From NCBI GenBank assembly GCA_002238705.1, contig MPMW01000006.1, positions 1-57,199 of the forward strand: DNA of 57,199 nucleotides. Direction: 5' to 3'. The DNA comes from Acidobacteria bacterium bin61 (GTDB lineage: Bacteria; Acidobacteriota; Vicinamibacteria; Marinacidobacterales; Marinacidobacteraceae). The notes under the pieces were generated by a model that saw only the letters and a list, made by a program, of their open reading frames with translations, did no database searches and was not told where the DNA came from. Shown piece by piece: positions 52,199 to 57,199 of the stretch (its first letter is position 1; each line of letters opens with the position of its first letter). Both the position numbers and the translations under genes were made by a program.

Positions 52199-52768
52199 AT
52201 GCGTCACAATAGGCGCATGCCCCAGTCGCTGGACCAGCACTGGCACGATCTCCTGTTCGCCGTCCGCAAGTCGGTCAGATATCACGAGCGGCGGCAGCGG
52301 TTCTTCCTGGCGTGCAACCGATTCGTCTCCTTCGTCACGGCGGCCTCCGGCACATCGGCCCTAGTGACCTTGCTGAATGACGCGGACAAGGCCGTCGTCA
52401 TGGCCATCGCGCTGCTCATCACGCTGGCCGGACTCCTGGATCTGGTGTTCGGCACCGCGCGCCGGATTTCGGAGCACGGGAATCTCGCGCGGGAGTTCGT
52501 GGCGCTGGAACGACGAATGACCCTTGCGGAGCCGTCGCCAGAAACGCTCCGGGAGTTGACCGCGGCGCGACTGGAGATCGAGGAGCGCGAACCGCCGATT
52601 CTTCGCGTGCTGAACGTCCTCTCGCACAACGACGTGATGCGGTCCATGGGTTATCCGCAGTCGGAGTGGGCGCGCGTGACGCCCTGGCAGCGCCGTCTCG
52701 CCCCCTTCTTCGACTTCCGGGCGGACCGGCTCAGCGGCGAACTGACGACATCGACTGAAACCGCCTGA
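52199..52768 (+). CDS. two-helix SLATT-like membrane protein
   Basis: About 189 residues from ATG at 52199; alternatives are GTG 52178 and ATG 52217. A WHDLLFAVRKSVRYHERRQRFF amphipathic helix leads into two membrane helices at about residues 40-58 and 64-86, followed by a long helical cytoplasmic part (AREFVALERRMTLAEP, ARLEIEERE). This order is that of SLATT-type effector proteins, proposed pore formers in nucleotide-signalling defence systems. No SMODS synthase or SLOG gene is next to it. The assignment is by pattern only. Confidence 0.6.
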   Translation: MRHNRRMPQSLDQHWHDLLFAVRKSVRYHERRQRFFLACNRFVSFVTAASGTSALVTLLNDADKAVVMAIALLITLAGLLDLVFGTARRISEHGNLAREFVALERRMTLAEPSPETLRELTAARLEIEEREPPILRVLNVLSHNDVMRSMGYPQSEWARVTPWQRRLAPFFDFRADRLSGELTTSTETA

Positions 52769-52856
52769 TCCCCGATTTCCGGGCGTCGAGGGTCCCACCG
52801 GGCAAGGGCGCGCCCTCGTGAACGAGGTGAAGGAGACCGGGCGGGGCGCGCGGCCT

Positions 52857-53917
52857 TCACACCGCGACTTGGAAGGCGGATGGCGTTCGGAGTTTCGCTC
52901 CTCTGCGGAGAACGATGCCGAACTCCTCCCAGAGATCGTCGAGGAAGAGCGGTTCGATGACCTTGAGGATGTTCTGCTCGGTGGTGTAGTGCGCCCCCTG
53001 TGCCCGACGTCGCTTTGGGTCCATCACCGACTGGAAGAGCGAACCGAAGACCGCCGGTGAGATGCTCGACCAGTTGAACCGGCAGGCGGCGAGAAGTTGC
53101 TCCCGCATCGTTGCGGTGAACGCTGGAATCCGGATGGCGTCGGCGAAGAGATCCCCGTCTATGTAGGGAAAACGGGCGAGATCCTGGTCGAGAGTCGCGA
53201 GTCGCTGGCCTTCGGGGGTGTCCAGAATCTGGAAGAGTTGGGCTAGCAGTGGTCCGAGGTCCGTACCGTCCTCCCGGGTCCTCGTCTCCAGAAAGTCGAG
53301 CAGGATGTCCCGGGGCTCGAAGACCCCCGTGTCGTCGGCGAACAGGCAGAAGACGATCCGGACGAGGAACCGTTCGAGGTCGTGAGCCGGATAGCCGGCG
53401 TCCCGGAGCGAGTCGTGGAGCTTCCCGACCAGTTCGGCGGCCTCGATGTTCGCCGGGTCCTGATCCCGGAAGGTTCGGCTGGCAACCCCGAGGACAAAAC
53501 CGAACTTCTCGACATAGTCGGCAACTCGTCGAGGCGAAAGGACACCTCGTCCCGCTGGAGAAGGTCGTGGAGTTCGAAGTGTTGGAAGTCGCTGACCAGG
53601 ATGTAGCGGGGCCGCTCGCTTTCGGTCAGCGCGTCGAAGTAGCCGCCCGCCTGTTCGTAGGCTGTCGTCAGGTCCCGGCCCGCGCTCTTCTGCTCGACGA
53701 TCAGGACTCCCGGCCAGAAGAGGTCTATGAATCCGCTCGTGTCGTCGAGCCGCTGCACCCGCTCCTCGTAGCGGGCAACCGACTCCCTGCGGACCCCGAA
53801 GATCCGGAAGAACTCGTTGTAGAAGCTCTGGGTCTCGCCTTTCTCGTATCCCGCGTCCGCCCACTTCCGCGCGAAGGACGCGGCGCGGGCGCGGATCTCG
53901 TTCCAGGAGAGTCGCAT
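52857..53917 (-). pseudogene. MmeI-like type IIG restriction-modification gene, frameshifted and truncated
   Basis: The N-terminal part from 53917 reads MRLSWNEIRARAASFARKW, then a nuclease-like core (DLFWPGVLIVEQKSAGRDL) and a Y-I-L-V-S-D-F segment, up to RLDELP. At about 53520 a single missing base moves the sequence to another frame, where it continues DYVEKFGFVLG, FLVRIVFCLFADDTG, MDPKRRRAQGAHYT and LFLDDLWEEFG before losing similarity near 52900. The methyltransferase core with its NPPY-type motif and the target-recognition domain are missing. The product, if any, cannot modify DNA. The frameshift may be genuine or a sequencing error; the 3' truncation is independent of it. Confidence 0.85.
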
Positions 53918-54164
53918 GCGGCGGCGTATTGTTTCAGGCGGTCCACCGCCTGGTTGTTCTCTGCGGTGCCTCTCTCACGCTCCCGCGGTGAGAGGACCAG
54001 GTTCGCGTCCGGTCCATGTTGAAGGCCCCGGCAGCCATGCCGACCGATCAGGTGACACGGTGCCCGGCGCGTGGCCGGTCGCAAGACTCTCCTGCAGGAC
54101 CGCCAATTGTGACCGGCCTCCAGGGGCCGCTGGGAGGCCCCACACCGCGAAAGGAGCTGTTGGC

Positions 54165-54803
54165 TCAGTCAGTGTCCATGAGTAGCTGGTCGAACTGTTC
54201 CCGCCGGACGGGGATCATTCGTACCACTCTTCCCAGTTCATCCGAGCGTTCTCCCGCCGCCTTCACACCAAACACCGCCTTACCGAGCCGCTGTGTCTCC
54301 TGCACGGCCGTCACGTAGTCCGCGTCCGCCGACAGGAGATAGGCCACGTCGTACTCGTCCTTGTAGGCCATCCTTACGAGGTCCACCGCGATTGCTACGT
54401 CCACTTTCTTCTCAACGTAGTCAGGCACCGGCATGTTGCCCAACTCTTGGAGTTGTTCCCGGATATCGGACGGGACCCGTGAGCCCTCCTCAGCCAGAAT
54501 CGTCCGCAGCCTCATGAGGGCCGGGTTCCTTTTCGGAGGGATCAGGTTCCTCTGAATTCGACCCCAAGTGACTCGCACTCCTTGCGCCTCCAAGAGGGCC
54601 ACCTTGCTTCGCTGCCTTTCTATTCGGTCCCGATCCCCCGTGACCTTCCCGATGTAAAACCGGATCTCCACCAGAGACCGGCCCTTCAGGAGTTCTCTCG
54701 CGACCTTGCGGTAGTCCAGATCGTAGGCATCCACCCCGATCTTCCTCAGCCCGTGAAACCAGTTGTTGCCGTCGATGAAGACGACCGCTCTCGCCGGTGG
54801 CAT
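54165..54803 (-). CDS. NYN-domain (PIN-like) RNase-type protein
   Basis: A 212-residue protein of the NYN/LabA-DUF88 type. VVFIDGNNW at residues 7-15 holds the first catalytic aspartate (Asp11) and asparagine. DVAIAVDLVRMAY and LLSADADYVTAV carry the other acidic metal ligands. Such proteins are probable nucleases, often of RNA, and sometimes sit in defence loci. The ATG at 54803 excludes a weak 10-residue extension. A 13-bp hairpin lies directly in its leader (54819-54847). The gap 53918-54164 between this and the MmeI-like gene shows nothing recognisable. Confidence 0.82.
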   Translation of the reverse strand: MPPARAVVFIDGNNWFHGLRKIGVDAYDLDYRKVARELLKGRSLVEIRFYIGKVTGDRDRIERQRSKVALLEAQGVRVTWGRIQRNLIPPKRNPALMRLRTILAEEGSRVPSDIREQLQELGNMPVPDYVEKKVDVAIAVDLVRMAYKDEYDVAYLLSADADYVTAVQETQRLGKAVFGVKAAGERSDELGRVVRMIPVRREQFDQLLMDTD

Positions 54804-54818
54804 CCGCACAAATGAAGA

Positions 54819-54847
54819 CCCCCGGGGCGCCAAGGGCGGCCCGGGGG
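54819..54847 (-). promoter_or_regulatory. leader hairpin before the NYN gene
   Basis: Arms CCCCCGGGGCGCC (54819-54831) and GGCGGCCCGGGGG (54835-54847) pair at 12 of 13 positions around a 3-base loop. On the coding strand the hairpin ends 16 bases before the NYN ATG, and a T-rich TCTTCATTT lies between them, so it may act as an attenuator or block ribosome access. The remainder of 54848-55089 has no visible gene. Confidence 0.5.
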
Positions 54848-55089
54848 GGATTAGATTCCTAGTCTAGCTCAGCCACCGCGGCCCATGTCAACGGTTCCTC
54901 GACCTTGCATTGGCCCAACTGCAAGTTCGTCGATGTTCGGCTCTCTCGGCCTTCCCCGGCAGCCCATGGCGCCATCACCTGAAGCCACCGGCCAGGATCG
55001 GCCGCGCGGTAGACGGGGTTGGCAGTTGCGGTTCTGCTCCTTGCCGGGACCATCGGGCCCGGCCGGGTTTCATGCGCTAGGTTAGGCCC

Positions 55090-55344
55090 ATGAAAGCGCC
55101 AGCCAGGGAAAAGCTCCACGATCTGATAGATCAACTCCCGGATAGCCACACCGCCGGTGCGGTGCGGATGCTGGAATTCTTGGCCGGGCAAGACAGTCTC
55201 GAGCGCAGACCCTTGGCGGGACTGCCTCTGGACGGGGACGAGCTGAGTGATGAGGCGGTGCGAGCGGTCGAAGAAGGGATCGCGGATCACCTGGCCGGTC
55301 GAACCCACACCTCGGACGAGGTGAAGAGAGAGCTGGGCGTCTGA
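55090..55344 (+). CDS. orphan antitoxin-like small protein
   Basis: 84 residues, helical and acidic: EKLHDLIDQLPDSHTAGAVRMLEFL, then DELSDEAVRAVEEGIADHLAGRTHTSDEVKRELG. The ending resembles small antitoxins paired with RelE- or PIN-type toxins (pattern A-I-E-E-G ... G-R ... E-E-V). No toxin gene follows: 55345-55591 has no PIN or RelE-like frame. TTAGG precedes the ATG. It is a candidate orphan or a remnant. Confidence 0.6.
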   Translation: MKAPAREKLHDLIDQLPDSHTAGAVRMLEFLAGQDSLERRPLAGLPLDGDELSDEAVRAVEEGIADHLAGRTHTSDEVKRELGV

Positions 55345-55591
55345 GGGAACGCGCAGCATCGCGCCCTTCGCGACCTGGCGCGGCTTGATCGGCCCGCCCG
55401 CATTCGGGTGGTCGAGGCAATTGGCTGTTGTGTCGAGCTGGACGGGGCTCATTCAGAAGTATTTCTAAATGTCTTGATATCACGACTTATGCGTATAAAC
55501 AACAATAGAGTATAGTTTTCGACACCTGAAGTCGCGACGGAATGCAGGTGTCACCGCCACCCCAACACGCAGTGCCCGTGAGGCACCGACC
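55345..55591 (+). promoter_or_regulatory. AT-rich leader of the abiE locus
   Basis: The first half (to about 55440) is GC-rich with no credible gene. 55455-55525 is markedly AT-rich, with TTGATA at 55474-55479 and TATAAA at 55494-55499 (spacing 14, too short for a confident promoter), TAAACA two bases on (spacing 16), and AGAA-GTAT-TTCT at 55455-55466 as a small inverted repeat. The location fits promoter and operator for abiEi, but no single element is certain. Confidence 0.4.
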
Positions 55592-56410
55592 ATGAGAACC
55601 AGCACCACATCGGATCCCGCCGTTCCCGCGTCGCGTCGTCGCCTCAGCGCCGTCCTCAACGAAGCCGGCGATGTCGTGCGGATAGACGACGTCGTGAATG
55701 CCCTCGACGTGTCGCGCGCCGAAGCGGCAAAGCTGCTCTCACGATGGGTGAAGCAGGCATGGCTGCGGCGTGCGGCCCGCGGCGTCTATCTCCCGGCCTC
55801 ACTTACCACGCTCGGCAGCATCCGTGTGCTGGAGGACCCGTGGATCCTGGTACCGCCGCTCTTCGATCCGGCCTACATCACGGGCCGCACCGCCGCCGAG
55901 CACTGGGATCTCACCGAGCAGATCTTCCGCGACATCGTGGTCATGACGGCGCAAACCGTGCGGCACAAGAGCCAGCGACGCCACGGCGCCCAGTTCAGCC
56001 TTACGCACATCCGCCCGGAGAAGATCTTCGGCACCACGAGCGTTTGGCGTGGCAGAACCCGGGTCGCTGTGGCGGACGTGCACCGGACAATCGTGGACAT
56101 GGTCGCTGATCCGGAACTCGGTGGTGGAATCCAGCATGTGGCGGACTGTCTTTCCGTCTACTTCAAATCGGCCGGCCGCGACGAAGACCTCCTGATCCGC
56201 TACGCCGTGCGGCTCGGCAACGGCGCGGTCTTCAAACGCCTGGGCTTTCTCGCCGAACGCGCTGATACAGGCCCGGAACTGCTGGAATCCTGCCGCAGGC
56301 GCCTGACAGCAGGGAACGCGAAGCTCGACCCTGCGCTGGAGTGCCCGCGCCTCATCACTCGCTGGAAACTGCGGGTGCCGGAGAGCTGGGCTTCACGGAG
56401 AGGAACGTGA
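55592..56410 (+). CDS. abiEi: AbiEi-type antitoxin/transcriptional regulator
   Basis: A 272-residue protein of the AbiEi family, the antitoxin of type IV AbiE systems. An N-terminal winged-helix (VVRIDDVVNALDVSRAEAAKLLSRWVKQAWLRRAARGVY) is followed by a domain with G-R-T-A-A-E-H-W-D-L-T-E-Q and V-A-D-V-H-R-T-I-V-D-M. It normally represses the operon and opposes the nucleotidyltransferase toxin AbiEii. The stop overlaps the GTG of the abiEii remnant. The protein looks complete, although its toxin partner is broken. Confidence 0.88.
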   Translation: MRTSTTSDPAVPASRRRLSAVLNEAGDVVRIDDVVNALDVSRAEAAKLLSRWVKQAWLRRAARGVYLPASLTTLGSIRVLEDPWILVPPLFDPAYITGRTAAEHWDLTEQIFRDIVVMTAQTVRHKSQRRHGAQFSLTHIRPEKIFGTTSVWRGRTRVAVADVHRTIVDMVADPELGGGIQHVADCLSVYFKSAGRDEDLLIRYAVRLGNGAVFKRLGFLAERADTGPELLESCRRRLTAGNAKLDPALECPRLITRWKLRVPESWASRRGT

Positions 56411-56961
56411 TCGGCCGCCGCGAAATCCTGGAAGCCGCCACCGCGACCTCGCTCCTGCCGCAGGTCGTCGAGAAGGACTAAGTGCTGGGCTGTTTGCTGG
56501 CGGGCATCTACAACCAGGGGGAGCTTGCGGACGACTGGATCTTCAAGGGCGGGACGTGCCTGAAGAAGTGCTTCTTCGAGACGTACCGCTTCTCCGAGGA
56601 CCTCGACTTCACGCTCCGGAATCCAGAGCATCTGGGGCAGGACTTTCTTGCCGCCTCGCTTGGGCGGGTCGCGGCGTGGGTCTACGAGCAGACTGGGCTC
56701 GAACTGCCCGCGGATCGCCAGGATTTCGACCTCTATCGGAATCCCCGCGGCAACTGGTCCTGTCGAGCCAAGATCCCCTATCGCGGTCCCATCGGTCCCC
56801 GCGGAAAGACCTCCCTCCGGCATCCCACGCCTTCGGAACCACCATCTCCGCGAGCGACATTCACACAACACGTCCTGCGGGCAATCCCGCCCCCGCCCTT
56901 AGGTGCGGCCAAAGATCACCGTCACCGTCATGACTATGGGGACCGGAACTCCATTGAGTAG
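56407..56961 (+). pseudogene. abiEii: abiEii toxin remnant, stop codon and 3' truncation
   Basis: GTG at 56407 opens with IGRREILEAA and reaches PQVVEKD, where TAA at 56479-56481 replaces the tyrosine codon of the usual V-V-E-K-D-Y-V-L-G-W motif. Beyond the stop the same frame continues LGCLLAGIYNQ, W-I-F-K-G-G-T-C-L-K-K-C and FETYRFSEDLDFTL, which are the nucleotidyltransferase core with its G-G-T and D-L-D-F-T elements. Similarity ends near Y-R-G-P-I-G-P at about 56815, well before the expected length. The toxin is therefore doubly inactivated. The tail overlaps the convergent TonB gene. Confidence 0.85.
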
Positions 56962-57199
56962 TGTGGGCTCGTACTTCCACTGCCGCACGGCACCCATCGC
57001 CGCCTCGTCGAGCAGCGGAATCGAGCGAAGCACGTTGACGTTCGTCACGTTGCCGTTCGGATCGATGACGGCCTCGAGAATCACCGCTCCTGAGACGCCC
57101 GCTCGCCTGGCGATTTCCGGATAGACCGGCTCAACATACACGGTACGAGTCGCTTCCCGCACCTCACCCCCTACGCGCACCGGCCCTGCATTCACCGAC
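56899..57199 (-). CDS. TonB C-terminal domain protein, partial
   Basis: About 100 residues at the C-terminal end of an energy-transducing TonB-family protein. Y-V-E-P-V-Y-P-E-I-A-R-R-A-G-V-S-G-A-V-I-L-E is the canonical TonB signature, followed by D-P-N-G-N-V-T-N-V-N-V-L-R and A-V-R-Q-W-K-Y-E-P-T-L-L-N-G. The N-terminal membrane anchor and proline-rich spacer lie beyond the window, since the GTG at 57195 is probably internal. It contacts outer-membrane transporters or acts as a stand-alone TonB-like domain. Confidence 0.85.
   Translation of the reverse strand, partial: SVNAGPVRVGGEVREATRTVYVEPVYPEIARRAGVSGAVILEAVIDPNGNVTNVNVLRSIPLLDEAAMGAVRQWKYEPTLLNGVPVPIVMTVTVIFGRT

Noticed and set aside
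55474..55499. firm sigma70 promoter for abiEi
   Set aside because: TTGATA to TATAAA spacing is 14 bases; the shifted TAAACA gives 16 but a poor -10.

Overview
This is a very GC-rich, gene-dense bacterial window (about two thirds G+C by eye) with genes on both strands, many GTG/TTG starts, and ATGA/GTGA stop-start overlaps. It appears chromosomal: groES-groEL, rnhB, ddl, ilvD, panE and a family-4 uracil-DNA glycosylase are present. There are no rRNA genes, recognisable tRNAs, CRISPR arrays or intact insertion sequences. The mix of multihaem c cytochromes with TPR repeats, CRTAC1 (FG-GAP/ASPIC-UnbV) proteins, DUF2911, an amidohydrolase fused to a TolB-like propeller, S9 peptidases and several PIN-domain toxins is typical of Acidobacteriota and neighbouring phyla such as Gemmatimonadota. 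This taxonomic guess comes from gene content only.

Layout. 0-7.4 kb: two small membrane or secreted unknowns, a PfkB kinase, a phytanoyl-CoA-type dioxygenase, a methylmalonyl-CoA mutase catalytic subunit, a uracil-DNA glycosylase, a vapBC pair with a clear operator palindrome, and rnhB. 7.5-16.9 kb: a probable redox region with a disulfide-reductase-type flavoprotein, a TVP38 membrane protein, a membrane-anchored pentahaem-TPR protein, an orphan AbrB antitoxin, a CRTAC1 protein, an octahaem protein and a short possibly truncated envelope protein. 17-29.7 kb: DUF2911, a class-V aminotransferase overlapping a dicarboxylate symporter, a penicillin-acylase-family hydrolase, a second PIN/RHH pair, oligopeptidase B, a Fic protein whose upstream DNA carries an AT-rich 91-bp tandem duplication, a MATE exporter and a cyclase-family lipoprotein.

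29.7-36.3 kb: a tight operon of a small membrane protein, an SSS symporter, ddl and a lipoprotein, then a broken partial copy of that lipoprotein, an amidohydrolase and a sulfurtransferase. 36.4-41.5 kb: a divergent HTH/S24-repressor pair resembling a phage immunity switch, panE facing ilvD, a frameshifted remnant and a DUF6338-like membrane protein. 41.6-49.7 kb: the propeller-amidohydrolase fusion, an orphan Phd antitoxin, a DUF4143 ATPase, a prolyl-oligopeptidase lipoprotein and a VOC protein. 49.7-52.2 kb: groESL with a good sigma70-type promoter, an upstream inverted repeat and a strong terminator.

52-57 kb is an accessory zone with a decayed defence character: a SLATT-like two-helix membrane protein, a frameshifted and truncated MmeI-like restriction-modification gene, a NYN-domain protein with a leader hairpin, an orphan antitoxin, and an AbiE locus whose antitoxin is intact while the toxin gene has a stop codon and lost its 3' part. 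A TonB C-terminal domain runs off the right edge.

Functionally the window combines peptide and amide scavenging in the envelope, a periplasmic multihaem redox module of unknown purpose, and at least eight toxin-antitoxin or defence-type loci, several broken. The least explained elements are the pentahaem/CRTAC1/octahaem module, the 91-bp repeat, the S24 repressor lacking its catalytic lysine, and the eroding defence island.
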